Source of the DNA: a virus
IMG/VR virus record: IMGVR_UViG_3300025853_000130
Coordinates: 1-51,243 of that record
Strand: one strand, 5' to 3'
Length of the DNA: 51,243 bases
This document shows, piece by piece, positions 7,098-15,688 of the stretch. Each line of letters opens with the position of its first letter. The first letter of the stretch is position 1. The position numbers were made by a program, and so were the translations under genes. Below the pieces are notes generated by a model. That model worked only from the letters and a program-made list of their open reading frames with translations. It was not told the origin of the DNA and searched no databases.

Positions 7098-7331
7098 CCA
7101 CTTTTCTATTGGGCATTTAGAATTCAATAGTGATACTTTTGTTTTGATAAAACAGCCACACAAATCACATCTTGTACCGCCGTAAGGACAAGTTGAACAA
7201 ATTCTTAAACGCTCGGCTACAATGTGTTTTGGAGCAAAACGACCATGACAAACATCGGATGCGGCGTTTGTTAGGCTTTGAAGCGTTTCTTTTGTGAGGG
7301 GTATTTTGGCTATTCGTTTTCGCCCCCACAT
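7020..7331 (-). CDS. Small zinc-ribbon protein on the - strand
   Basis: The - strand frame codes RICSTCPYGG, then CDLCGCFIKTK, then KCPIEKW. This Cys pattern (CxxCPY...CxxCGCxIxxK...CPxxKW) is a recurring small phage protein type with two Cys pairs. ATG 7331 (MWGRKRIAK) is chosen; an upstream in-frame ATG at 7358 is possible. The conserved part ends at the KW, near 7100; the remaining 25 or so residues run antisense into the membrane protein gene and look like unselected read-through. It is the only - strand gene in the late region, so it must have its own promoter. Function unknown; metal binding is inferred. Confidence 0.7.
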   Translation of the reverse strand: MWGRKRIAKIPLTKETLQSLTNAASDVCHGRFAPKHIVAERLRICSTCPYGGTRCDLCGCFIKTKVSLLNSKCPIEKWSSPSRDAGIDSTQENSAGEDSNDKV

Positions 7332-7391
7332 GGTATGTTGGAAGCACCTTTCATCCATAATTGTTTTGAACTTGAACTCTATAGAACGCTC

Positions 7392-8069
7392 ATGGCGGCG
7401 GAGCGTATAGTCAAGCGTTCCTGTGCTTTTTGCATTTCCGAAGAGCGTGATTCATTAGAAGAAGAGATGCTTCAAGGCCACATTTCTGCTCGTCAATTGG
7501 ATAAAGATATGGGGTGGAGGCAGAACACCGCAGACCGTCATTATCGAAATCATATGGGTGAATATTACGAAGCGGCAAATGAATCGTGTCCTGTGTGTAC
7601 TACACCAATGCGTGCTGAGTATGAAACCGCTTATTTCTCAAATGAAATTACATCCGATGAAATAGCAAATCAATTAGAGATAAAAGAAACTGTTGTATAT
7701 CGTCATATGAAGAGTCATTTTCAACCACTTGTCCAAAAATCTGCGGCTATGGAAGTGGCACTTGTTGCGGGTCAAGAAATTGCTTTACTCCGTTCAAATG
7801 CTGAGAAATTAAATCACAAACTAAGTGAACTACTTGATGAAGGAACTGTACATGAAGATGGGTTTGTACGAGATGCTGTCGCTCTTCATAAAGAAGTACG
7901 AGAAACTGTCAAAGACTTGTTGCGTTTCCAAGACCAATGGGGTGCAAAGAGTGATGGGCAACAAGTCAATCAAACATTTAACATTCTTCAAGTTGAGTTG
8001 GGTAAAGAAAGCCCCGAAACTTGGATGCGTATAAAACGCCAATTGCAAGAAAACATGGGGGTTGAATAA
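7392..8069 (+). CDS. DNA-binding protein with two tandem zinc-HTH repeats; terminase small-subunit candidate
   Basis: ATG 7392 is chosen over a longer frame from 7278 because the extra residues lie antisense to the - strand zinc gene and look unselected. The 225-residue product contains two aligned units of 55 residues: C11-x2-C14...H50-x3-H54 (HYRNH) and C66-x2-C69...H105-x3-H109 (HMKSH), each with 35 residues between the Cys and His pairs and an HTH-like centre (ISARQLDKDMGW, TSDEIANQLEIKETVVYRH). The second half is helical. Tandem DNA-binding modules upstream of a terminase large subunit suit a DNA-recognition subunit of the packaging motor, but three genes lie between. A transcription regulator is the alternative. 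Confidence 0.65.
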   Translation: MAAERIVKRSCAFCISEERDSLEEEMLQGHISARQLDKDMGWRQNTADRHYRNHMGEYYEAANESCPVCTTPMRAEYETAYFSNEITSDEIANQLEIKETVVYRHMKSHFQPLVQKSAAMEVALVAGQEIALLRSNAEKLNHKLSELLDEGTVHEDGFVRDAVALHKEVRETVKDLLRFQDQWGAKSDGQQVNQTFNILQVELGKESPETWMRIKRQLQENMGVE

Positions 8070-9718
8070 TGGTTATGGGAAGAGGTTCGGACACTCGCCT
8101 GTATAACCCTCGTAGTGAATCGGATAAGATGTATTCATCTGCAAATGAAGATGAAACAAAATACAATCCCGCTTCACCCGAATACAATGAGCAAAAGCGT
8201 GAAGAAAAGAAACTCAAAGAAGAAGAAAAGAAAGCAAATAAGGGTAAAATAAAACACATTAAAATTCGTGCTTCACAAGGATTGCGTGGTGAAGAAAGCC
8301 CTGTTGCTATGAATGATTCAAACAAAAGAGATGAAGAGCGTGAAATTGGACTTACAGGTGGACCGCCCGGTAGTCGAGGTAATTTACTTGACCTTGCTAC
8401 AGGTGCTAAAACAGGCACAGGTTCAGCAATGACAGGACCATTACCAATCGCAATGAGCGAGCCGATGGATGATGCTTGGAGTACATTGTTGAAGGAAGAA
8501 CCTACTGTACACCCCGGAGAAAATCAATACAAATACAGATATAATATGCCAAATCGTGATGATGTTCACCCCGAATGGTATAATTGGATTCAAGAATTGA
8601 TAGATAAACCGTGGGAATACGAAGGAATTGGGGATGATTTTACACAACCCGATATAGACCATTTAGCAGGTGCTACATCTCGTGAAGATTTTTTTGATAG
8701 ATTATATGATTTACATAATTTTATTGTTGATGATGCACGACCCCCGTTTGATGATATAGAAGGTGAATATCGTGATTTTACTGATGTACCGTTTAATGAA
8801 AAAACAGGTTTCACTATGAGCGAGCCGATGGATGATGCTTGGAGTAATTTGCTCAAAATAGAAACACCACGCACAATTGCACGACGCAGAAAACAAGAAG
8901 CCCGTCAAGAATTTCGACCATCAACAGGACAATTCAAGCGACCTCCCGGCGGCATGGACCCGGTAGGGGCAACAATGCGACGGTTTAAAGCCCGTATGCG
9001 TGGTATCAAAGGTGGTAAGAAAACAGGTTTGATGTTGCCTCACTTAGCCGTTGAAATGAGCCACAGGGGTATTGCGACTAAACAACCGATGAGTAAAGAC
9101 CCACAACGATACCGAGCCTATCAAGGTCAATCCGAGGCAAGAAAAATTCTTGGTAATGTGCGAACTACATTTTCACCACACGCTCGATTTGCACAACGAG
9201 GCAGTTATGCTGGTCCAACAGGAGCGGGTCGTCTTGGTGGATTGTTGCCACAACAAAAGGGAATGATGCGACAACCATCACTTCGACCACTACGAGTAAG
9301 AGCACCACGACCTCCACAACCACCAATGATGCCACCAATGATGCCACCACAATTACCACCTGTTCAATCATCTGTACCAAGTATGCCAGCACCACCATCA
9401 AGTATTATGATGAGTGAAGATAGAACTCAAAGCGACATTTTGAAAGCAAAAAATTTCGCAAGACATATGGAAATGCTTAATTTAATGCGTCGGCTTATTG
9501 CGGCAAAAGAAAGAGAAGCGAAATTAAAGAAAGCGATGCAAGGTGGAGGCTCGGCGTTTGAAAACGGTCATGTTCCCGACCACCCCGCAGGTGTTCAAAA
9601 CAATGAAGATGAAGATGAAAAGAATGATGGACCAACACAAAATCTTGAAACAAATTCAAGCAGAATGGGTCTTGACCCTGCTGGTATTCTTATTTCTCGT
9701 AGGGGGCATATGGGATGA
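8069..9718 (+). CDS. Basic, Pro/Met-rich protein with a cassette bounded by two EPMD tags
   Basis: ATG 8069 overlaps the previous stop (TAATG). The 549-residue product begins with a charged Lys/Glu-rich helix region (40-70). Tag copies MSEPMDDAWSTLLK (129-142) and MSEPMDDAWSNLLK (250-263) are separated by exactly 121 codons. The 107-residue acidic segment between them (Trp, Tyr and Asp-rich) differs strongly from the basic, Arg/Gly/Pro-rich sequence on both sides. After residue 263 the protein is basic, with a PP-MM-PP low-complexity stretch near 415-430 and a final acidic part. The layout looks like one tagged cargo inserted into an older basic protein. A minor head or DNA-associated protein is possible from its place before the terminase; not established. 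Confidence 0.7.
   Translation: MVMGRGSDTRLYNPRSESDKMYSSANEDETKYNPASPEYNEQKREEKKLKEEEKKANKGKIKHIKIRASQGLRGEESPVAMNDSNKRDEEREIGLTGGPPGSRGNLLDLATGAKTGTGSAMTGPLPIAMSEPMDDAWSTLLKEEPTVHPGENQYKYRYNMPNRDDVHPEWYNWIQELIDKPWEYEGIGDDFTQPDIDHLAGATSREDFFDRLYDLHNFIVDDARPPFDDIEGEYRDFTDVPFNEKTGFTMSEPMDDAWSNLLKIETPRTIARRRKQEARQEFRPSTGQFKRPPGGMDPVGATMRRFKARMRGIKGGKKTGLMLPHLAVEMSHRGIATKQPMSKDPQRYRAYQGQSEARKILGNVRTTFSPHARFAQRGSYAGPTGAGRLGGLLPQQKGMMRQPSLRPLRVRAPRPPQPPMMPPMMPPQLPPVQSSVPSMPAPPSSIMMSEDRTQSDILKAKNFARHMEMLNLMRRLIAAKEREAKLKKAMQGGGSAFENGHVPDHPAGVQNNEDEDEKNDGPTQNLETNSSRMGLDPAGILISRRGHMG
8453..8483 (+). repeat. 31-bp direct repeat, copy 1 (EPMD tag)
   Basis: Identical by eye to 8816-8846 over 31 bases, beginning ATGAGCGAGCCGATGGATGA. 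It encodes the start of the tag. Spacing to copy 2 is 363 bp (121 codons), so recombination between copies would delete the cassette in frame. Confidence 0.85.
8816..8846 (+). repeat. 31-bp direct repeat, copy 2 (EPMD tag)
   Basis: Second copy of the repeat at 8453-8483. Identity stops shortly after, where the two tags diverge in their Leu-Leu-Lys codons, so this is not a long duplication. Confidence 0.85.
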
Positions 9719-11673
9719 TACAGATTCGATACCCATTGCTCAAGGGGTGGAGTCTTATGGCTCACACACCAACAGGACCAGCAATTTTGAGAAATCCTCC
9801 ACCATCACATTTTCGTGCAGGTGAAAACCAATTCGATATTCCAGCATTCGCTCATGACGGTCAAGGTAATTCATACGATGGACAATGGGTTGAAGGAAAA
9901 CACGGAGAATTCGTATGGCAAACAGCAATGGGTGATTTTCGTCATGGAATTGATGCTGTTATTCATCATGTTGGTGAATTTTTAGCGGCACGAGGCCTCA
10001 ATATTGACCCTAAAGAGGTTGTACAACATGCAATTAACCAATTTAATGATACTCACACTAATGCAGACTCACATCAATTGTCAAATATTATGCATCCAGA
10101 ATGGCGTAAAATACTTGCTAATGCGTTACCACCCGGCGACGCTACACGATATATAACAAATAGACCATCAAGAACACATGGTGGAAGTAAAATTACTATG
10201 CTCACAAATAAAAATTATGACAAAACTCCTATTGGTCGTTTCCTTGAATCATATTATATTCCATTTCATCAACAATTATTACACGCTTTAGAAGATATAG
10301 GCATACCTCAAGCGGAAATTAAAAATGCAATGCAGTGGATAACAAAACCATATATTTATGCTAAAAATACTGCTCCCGAAAGATATATTCGTTCTCATGC
10401 TCAACAACACCCCGGAGAAGTTGATTCGGGTATGATGGGTCATGCTCCCGAAGGTTACTACGGCGACCAAACCCCTGTACATACATGGAGTGTTACACAT
10501 CATTTGCCCGATATTTTCTTTTATCCTAATTTAAAAGAAAACTTGCAAAAGAAAGGCAAACAAAAAGCCACAGACTTGCATCAAGCGGCTTACGCAATGA
10601 TTGATGAAGCCTTACAAGGAGGTATGGAACATATACCTAACATCAATGTAACAATCAATCAAGGTACAATGGCAAATCCCGATATGATTAACAGACCTCT
10701 TCATGAAATTCTTCAAACACCCGATTTACGCCAAGCACTTATTGAAGATATGTCACATGTACCTGCTATGATGTTTTTGTTTGGTCGTAATTGGCAAGGT
10801 ACTTTTAAAAAATTATACGATTACATGGCTCAAAAATATGGTGCTAATGAAGATGCACTTTCACTTGAACAACAAGCACAATATCTTACTGCTGGTGAAA
10901 AAGGTGGTAAAGGATTACACGAAACAGCCAAGCGTGTGCTTGCTCTTGCTCGTGCATCGGGTGCATCGGGAGAACAAGGCAGAAGTAATTTTGGCGACCA
11001 TCAAATAACTGCTGATGAATTAAAAGTTACAAATGCTCATTATAGTGACAAACTTATGGGGCAAGTTGATAGATTTAGAACAATTATTGAGGCTCTTGCA
11101 AACCATCAAGCAAGTTTTAGAGGTCATAATATACAAATGGGAGTTGGAGATATACCAACTGAGGCTATGAAGCCAAGAAATGTCATCAACTATCCAACAA
11201 TGAACACAGAAACGGGGCAATATGATGCGTATAGTCTTGAGCCTCACATGGATGCATATTTACACGAAATCAGTGACTATGCACCAACACAGGGCTTCGA
11301 CCCATCACTTACTGTCGCAGGGGATGCAAGGTTGCCTCCTTCACAACCTTCTCTCTCATCTTCGGTTATATCTCCGCCGAACGCATCCCCTGTGACACCC
11401 GTACCCTCAACTTATCCCGCTACACCTATGCAACAATTTCAACAAGTTCGACCACAAATCGGACAATATTCACCTGCTGACTTTAGGCAGTTGCTTGAAA
11501 TGGCAGGAAGGCGACGACCACAACCAATAAGTGATGCACCGCTAACTGAACTTGAGGCAAGAGCACAAGCGAGCATAGCCGACCCACGACAGCGAATGTT
11601 GGCCGAATATTACAAATCAAATGATGTTATGGATAGAGTTATGGCGGTGTTAAAAGGGAGGGGTGTACTTTGA
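9715..11673 (+). CDS. Large protein of unknown function upstream of terminase
   Basis: The frame opens at ATG 9715, overlapping the previous stop by four bases (ATGA). ATG 9757 (MAHTPTGPA) has a better ribosome site, GGGGTGGAG at 9744-9752, and may be the true start. The 652-residue product is His-, Asn- and Gln-rich in its first 500 residues, with no recognised catalytic motif. Residues about 545-610 are a Pro/Ser-rich linker, and the C-terminus is helical. Its style (many His, Asn, 'THAH'-like phrases) resembles the 1,910-residue protein at 20086. It is probably a virion protein; no family recognised. Confidence 0.7.
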   Translation: MIQIRYPLLKGWSLMAHTPTGPAILRNPPPSHFRAGENQFDIPAFAHDGQGNSYDGQWVEGKHGEFVWQTAMGDFRHGIDAVIHHVGEFLAARGLNIDPKEVVQHAINQFNDTHTNADSHQLSNIMHPEWRKILANALPPGDATRYITNRPSRTHGGSKITMLTNKNYDKTPIGRFLESYYIPFHQQLLHALEDIGIPQAEIKNAMQWITKPYIYAKNTAPERYIRSHAQQHPGEVDSGMMGHAPEGYYGDQTPVHTWSVTHHLPDIFFYPNLKENLQKKGKQKATDLHQAAYAMIDEALQGGMEHIPNINVTINQGTMANPDMINRPLHEILQTPDLRQALIEDMSHVPAMMFLFGRNWQGTFKKLYDYMAQKYGANEDALSLEQQAQYLTAGEKGGKGLHETAKRVLALARASGASGEQGRSNFGDHQITADELKVTNAHYSDKLMGQVDRFRTIIEALANHQASFRGHNIQMGVGDIPTEAMKPRNVINYPTMNTETGQYDAYSLEPHMDAYLHEISDYAPTQGFDPSLTVAGDARLPPSQPSLSSSVISPPNASPVTPVPSTYPATPMQQFQQVRPQIGQYSPADFRQLLEMAGRRRPQPISDAPLTELEARAQASIADPRQRMLAEYYKSNDVMDRVMAVLKGRGVL

Positions 11674-12839
11674 ATAATAAAGTATTGATTCGCAAACAAG
11701 CGGCTAATAGTAACATACAGTATCAAGTGACGCAACCGGGGTCTGCACCAAAGACTTCTTTTTTGGGTAATGTGGCCACTCTTTTTGGTGGGGCAAGAGG
11801 GCTTGTACAAAACCCAAATAATCCCAATGATGTTCGTCAAGGCTTCATTCCCGGTTCACAACTTGGTGTTAAACCCACTCGTGCTCAACGCTTTGCGGCT
11901 GGTGCTAATGTTGCTGGTACAGGCCTTGCCGCCGCTTTGACAGGCCTTCAAACAGCATACGGCTTACAAGGGGGTAATCTTAGTGCATTGACATCTGCCA
12001 AAGACCAATTTCGTGCAAATGTCGGCGGTTTAACCGGTGGTAGTCCTACCGAGGCACAGCAGACTCAAGACATGGCTACGAAAGAATACGAAGAGCGACA
12101 AAGAGAAATGGCTCGACTTGCTATGTTAAATCAAGCACAAGATACGCTATCACAAAGGCAAGACCCAACACAAGCACATCAAACTGCACAACAAACTGCC
12201 GCACCTCAAACTACCACACCACAACAAATAAGCGGTCCTGTAGCAGTTAGCCAACCTTTGCAGAACCCACAAGGACCATTTTCACCTCAAGCGATAGGCC
12301 AACAAATGATGCTACAACCTGCCGCATCTCAAACTCCTACAGGGGTTGATGCAAATATGCAACAACAAGCACGATTACTTGAAAGAATGAGTGTACCAAT
12401 AGACCCAAATGTTTCCTTTCAAATGCCACTAAATACTACTCAAACACCCTTACAATCAAATACTACTCAAACATCTTTAACTCAATTTCAACCAGAACAG
12501 TCACCTCCTCAATATTTAGGCTCTCAAATGCAACCAATGCGTACTTTTGCCACAACAACTCCTTTTAATATGCAACAAATGACACAATTGCAAGATATAC
12601 ATAACATGATGCAAAGAGGTGGAGCGGGTGCTCAAGGAACAATTGATACACAATTACAACAATTCAATCAAAATCTTAGAGAAGGGATGCCAAGTGTTAC
12701 TCGTGAAAATATTGGTCAATATATAAATAAATCATTTGTTGATTATGCTTACGAACTTCATGGTGATATTCTTCGTAAAGCAACTCCACACGAAGCAGGT
12801 TTGCTCGTTATGAACATGTATCTTGAGATGTTGAGATGA
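11670..12839 (+). CDS. Gln-rich protein of unknown function, TTG start
   Basis: The start is TTG 11670, overlapping the previous TGA by three bases, with GGGAGGGGTG just upstream as a strong ribosome site. The 389-residue product has an Ala/Gly-rich segment around 75-100 (AAGANVAGTGLAAALTGLQT), possibly membrane-active. A long Gln/Thr/Pro low-complexity region covers 150-320. A more ordered C-terminus ends in helices near YELHGDILRKATPHEAGLLV. The terminase gene starts four bases after it. A minor capsid or ejection protein is possible from composition and place only. Confidence 0.65.
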   Translation: MNNKVLIRKQAANSNIQYQVTQPGSAPKTSFLGNVATLFGGARGLVQNPNNPNDVRQGFIPGSQLGVKPTRAQRFAAGANVAGTGLAAALTGLQTAYGLQGGNLSALTSAKDQFRANVGGLTGGSPTEAQQTQDMATKEYEERQREMARLAMLNQAQDTLSQRQDPTQAHQTAQQTAAPQTTTPQQISGPVAVSQPLQNPQGPFSPQAIGQQMMLQPAASQTPTGVDANMQQQARLLERMSVPIDPNVSFQMPLNTTQTPLQSNTTQTSLTQFQPEQSPPQYLGSQMQPMRTFATTTPFNMQQMTQLQDIHNMMQRGGAGAQGTIDTQLQQFNQNLREGMPSVTRENIGQYINKSFVDYAYELHGDILRKATPHEAGLLVMNMYLEMLR

Positions 12840-12843
12840 TACT

Positions 12844-14328
12844 ATGTCGGACATGGAAGAATTCATTCTCGACATGGACCGCAAGATGTCGGCAAAGTCG
12901 TTTGAATATTTCTTTCGTGATATTCTTGGCTTCGATTATTCACGACACCACGAAGCGTGGGATGAGGGTTTAGCAAAAAACAGATACTACTGCGTAAAAG
13001 CATCTCGTGACCACGGTAAGTCCGTCTTTTTCATGTCATATGCTCTTTGGATTGCCGCTTTTCAACCCGGCACTCACATCATGATTTTCTCACATTCTCT
13101 TGAACAAACGCTTGAACACATGCGTTTTATTCGTAACAATATCGAAAGCACACCATCTATTCGACATCTTATTCCCGAAGGCAGACCGTGGCGAAAAACC
13201 TACTTTGAATTTTCAAACGGTAGCCGTATCATGGCAAAATCGGTTGGTGGTGGTACTCGTGGTTTCCACCCTAATGTTGTATTGTGTGATGACATTCTTT
13301 GGGGTACAACAGGTACAGAACTACAGCGTGCGGCTGATTGGTTCTATGGTGTATTGCTTCCTGTTCTCCACCACACAGGTCGTTTGATGATGGTCGGTAC
13401 GCCATTTAGTTACAACGACTTGTATTCGCAACTTGAAGAAACTGAAACATTTACTGTTGAAACATACCCTGCAATCAACAAAGAGGGCGTAGCATTATGG
13501 CCGGAGCGATGGAATATTCAAGCACTTGATGAGCGACGACTTACAATGCCAGCAATTCAATTTTCTCGTGAATATTTGTGCGAACCTATTCATGATGTAG
13601 CAAGTATGTTTCCTCACGACATTCTTGAAAAAGCACGAAATAAAGACCTTGTTTTACTTGACCGAGCGGAGTATGAATATGACGATGAGGGTGAAGTGTT
13701 AGGTGTTTTCGGGCAACACTTTATCGGATGGGATACTGCAATTGCATCGGACAAGAATGCCGACTTTACTGCTATGACTGTACTACGAACACCTCCCGGT
13801 GAAAATGTAAAGCAAATAGTAAGTATTGTGCATGAAAAAGGTATGAGTGGTGCGGCACAGAAAAATCATATTCTTTTACTGAATAATCGTTTTCAACCAG
13901 ATTTAATTGAACTTGAAGGAAATAATTTCCAAAGAATGTTTGCCGCAGAACTTCAAGACATGCGAAATGATATACCAATTCGTACTTTTATGACCACAAA
14001 AACACGAAAAGAAAGTTTGTTTATGTCGCTTTTAATGGCATTTGAACAAGGTCAAATTCAAACACCTTATGGTGATAAAAGAAGTCAAGAATTTACACAC
14101 AAGTTAGAAACTGAATTGAACAGATTTGGTATGCAGAAGAATGGCAAACTTGAGTCTGTGGGTACACATGATGACCTTGCTATGTCGCTTGCACTTGCAA
14201 ATTGGGCGACAAAAGAATTCAAAGGTTCAGTGGTCTTACTTGATGATGTACTACCCGGCTTTGATGAGTGGATTGGTGGGAAACCACATCGAAATCATAA
14301 TCCCGCAGATGGATGGATGATACCGTGA
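12844..14328 (+). CDS. terL: Terminase large subunit (packaging ATPase and nuclease)
   Basis: The 494-residue product, of normal family length, has an atypical Walker A ASRDHGKS (53-60), Walker B VVLCDD (145-150) and the coupling motif VGTPFSYND (184-192). The C-terminal RNase H-like nuclease shows Asp297 in FIGWDTA, a Glu/Asn cluster LIELEGNN (354-361) and the late acidic pair HDD (442-444). It drives ATP-dependent genome translocation into the procapsid through the portal at 16999 and cuts the concatemer. ATG 12844 follows the previous stop by four bases with GATGAT as a weak ribosome site. The order here, with five genes between terminase and portal, shows accessory insertions. Confidence 0.93.
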   Translation: MSDMEEFILDMDRKMSAKSFEYFFRDILGFDYSRHHEAWDEGLAKNRYYCVKASRDHGKSVFFMSYALWIAAFQPGTHIMIFSHSLEQTLEHMRFIRNNIESTPSIRHLIPEGRPWRKTYFEFSNGSRIMAKSVGGGTRGFHPNVVLCDDILWGTTGTELQRAADWFYGVLLPVLHHTGRLMMVGTPFSYNDLYSQLEETETFTVETYPAINKEGVALWPERWNIQALDERRLTMPAIQFSREYLCEPIHDVASMFPHDILEKARNKDLVLLDRAEYEYDDEGEVLGVFGQHFIGWDTAIASDKNADFTAMTVLRTPPGENVKQIVSIVHEKGMSGAAQKNHILLLNNRFQPDLIELEGNNFQRMFAAELQDMRNDIPIRTFMTTKTRKESLFMSLLMAFEQGQIQTPYGDKRSQEFTHKLETELNRFGMQKNGKLESVGTHDDLAMSLALANWATKEFKGSVVLLDDVLPGFDEWIGGKPHRNHNPADGWMIP

Positions 14329-14358
14329 TATATCCTTTTGATGAATGGGGGTTTTGAT

Positions 14359-14541
14359 ATGAGTTGTGAATGCGGTCATTGTGTAGGTATGGGTACTGCG
14401 TGGGATTCACTTGAAAAAAAACTATGCCCCGAAGGTAAAGCGGCGGCAAAAAGAAAATTCAAAGTTTATCCATCAGCCTATGCGAATGGTTGGGCTGTAC
14501 AATACTGCAAAGGTAAGTTTCGGGGGAAGAAAAAGAAATGA
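14359..14541 (+). CDS. Small Cys-containing protein with YPSAYAN motif
   Basis: ATG 14359 is preferred because GGGGG lies 8 bp before it; upstream in-frame starts lack a site. The 60-residue product begins MSCECGHC and contains VYPSAYANGWAVQYCKG followed by a Lys-rich end. The YPSAYAN phrase is common in small virion-associated proteins of marine phages and related viruses; its function is not known to me. It overlaps the next gene by four bases (ATGA), starting a chain of three such junctions. Confidence 0.65.
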   Translation: MSCECGHCVGMGTAWDSLEKKLCPEGKAAAKRKFKVYPSAYANGWAVQYCKGKFRGKKKK

Positions 14542-14966
14542 ATCCCTTTGAAATTGCTTGGTTCGTACTAAAAGCCCCTATAGATTGGGATTCATATACA
14601 GAAAATCAAGATGAAGGTCAAAAAATAATCAATGTGGATTATGTTAATCCAAAAGATAGTAACAAAATATACCCTATAACTGCTTGGGATTATGATGACC
14701 CATTTTCACCCGGAATAGATGCTGTTGTTTCTAATCCTAAAGGAGAAAATGTAGGACATGCTAATTTAAGATATGAAGATGACAAAATAACAGTTGATAG
14801 AGCAAATGTAAATCAAATCAACAGACGACAAGGAATCAATACGGCTATGTATCAGTTATTAGAACATCTTTTGCAAGAAAAATTCAATCGTCAAATTGAG
14901 CCTTCTATACATCAAAGTGAGGATGCAAAACAGTTTTGGGAAAGTGATTGGAGGAATAAAAAATGA
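14538..14966 (+). CDS. EPMD-tagged GNAT-like acetyltransferase
   Basis: The 142-residue product opens with the tag variant MNPFEIAWFVLK (1-12). The C-terminal half reads VGHANLRYEDDKITVDRANV then RRQGINTAMYQLLEHLL, which matches the strand plus Q/R-x-x-G-x-G/A acetyl-CoA loop (motif A) of the GNAT fold. A late Trp-containing helix (FWESDW) fits as well. GNAT enzymes transfer acetyl groups from acetyl-CoA to amines; the substrate here is unknown. It is the second example of a small enzyme-like domain directly behind the tag. ATGA overlaps on both sides couple it to its neighbours. Confidence 0.7.
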   Translation: MNPFEIAWFVLKAPIDWDSYTENQDEGQKIINVDYVNPKDSNKIYPITAWDYDDPFSPGIDAVVSNPKGENVGHANLRYEDDKITVDRANVNQINRRQGINTAMYQLLEHLLQEKFNRQIEPSIHQSEDAKQFWESDWRNKK

Positions 14967-15184
14967 CGGCGTTTGAGTATGTCATGGCTTTTCTCAAGGA
15001 AAAGCGTGATGCACCAAACTACCGTGAGGCTTCTCAAGAACAAAAGAAACTCAAAAAAACATGTGCGACATGTAAAGCATGGGATAATTCGGTTACAGAT
15101 GACCCAAAAACGGGATATTGTAATTGGTACGATTTCAATTGTCATGCTGATAATATCTGTGATGCGTGGGTGAAGAAAGAATGA
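14963..15184 (+). CDS. EPMD-tagged small zinc-ribbon protein
   Basis: The 73-residue product starts with a diverged tag, MTAFEYVMAFLKEK. The rest is Cys-rich: C34-x2-C37, then GYCNWYDFNC and ICDAW, six Cys in all. This is a small metal-binding or disulfide module often seen in marine phage genomes. The tag has lost the Pro and Trp but keeps Phe-Glu and the Phe-Leu-Lys end. It overlaps the next gene by four bases. Function unknown. Confidence 0.65.
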   Translation: MTAFEYVMAFLKEKRDAPNYREASQEQKKLKKTCATCKAWDNSVTDDPKTGYCNWYDFNCHADNICDAWVKKE

Positions 15185-15669
15185 CACGATGCACCTGCCA
15201 TGATGTTCTCATTGTAAAGGACTTGAACCGATGGTTTAAGGAAAAGTGGGTGGATGTAAGCCGTAAAGACAAAGATGGTAAGCACCCGCCATGTGGTCGA
15301 AGTAAGGCTAAATTATCGGGCAAGGGTTATCCTAAATGTCGCCCAAGTGTTAAGGTAAGTGATAAGACTCCACGCACAAGCGGTTCAATGTCCGAAGGTG
15401 AGAAACAAGCGGCTACAAAACGCAAGCGTGCCAAAAAACAAGGTGTCGGTGGCAAACCAACAATGGTGAAAGCAATGAAAGATAAAGAAAAGAAAGGAAT
15501 GGTTATGGTAATTGCTATTACGGCTAAACCGAAAGATAAGAACAAAGTAGCAGTAAAGAAAACTGACGATGCGTACAAAATGGGTCGTATGGAACAATGT
15601 TATGCCTGTGGTAATATGTTTCCTAATTGGCAAGCATTACAGGCACATCAACAGCAAACAGGCCATTAA
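15181..15669 (+). CDS. DUF5872-like protein fused to a C2H2 zinc finger
   Basis: ATG 15181 overlaps the previous TGA; GGGTGA lies about 8 bp upstream. Residues about 17-85 (DLNRWFKEKWVDVSRKDKDG, then PCGRSKA and YPKCRPS, then MSEGEKQAATKRKR) match the basic DUF5872 type known from viruses and phages. The C-terminus, CYACGNMFPNWQALQAHQQQ, is a C-x2-C-x12-H-x5-H zinc finger. The 162-residue protein is very basic between the two parts. DNA or RNA binding is inferred from charge and finger. Assignment of DUF5872 is from memory of the pattern. Confidence 0.7.
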   Translation: MTRCTCHDVLIVKDLNRWFKEKWVDVSRKDKDGKHPPCGRSKAKLSGKGYPKCRPSVKVSDKTPRTSGSMSEGEKQAATKRKRAKKQGVGGKPTMVKAMKDKEKKGMVMVIAITAKPKDKNKVAVKKTDDAYKMGRMEQCYACGNMFPNWQALQAHQQQTGH

Positions 15670-15688
15670 TAAGAAAAAGGTTAAATGA

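Noticed and set aside
7278-7391. N-terminal extension of the gene at 7392
   Set aside because: The extra 38 residues are antisense to the conserved - strand zinc gene start and look unselected; ATG 7392 gives a clean first zinc-HTH unit.
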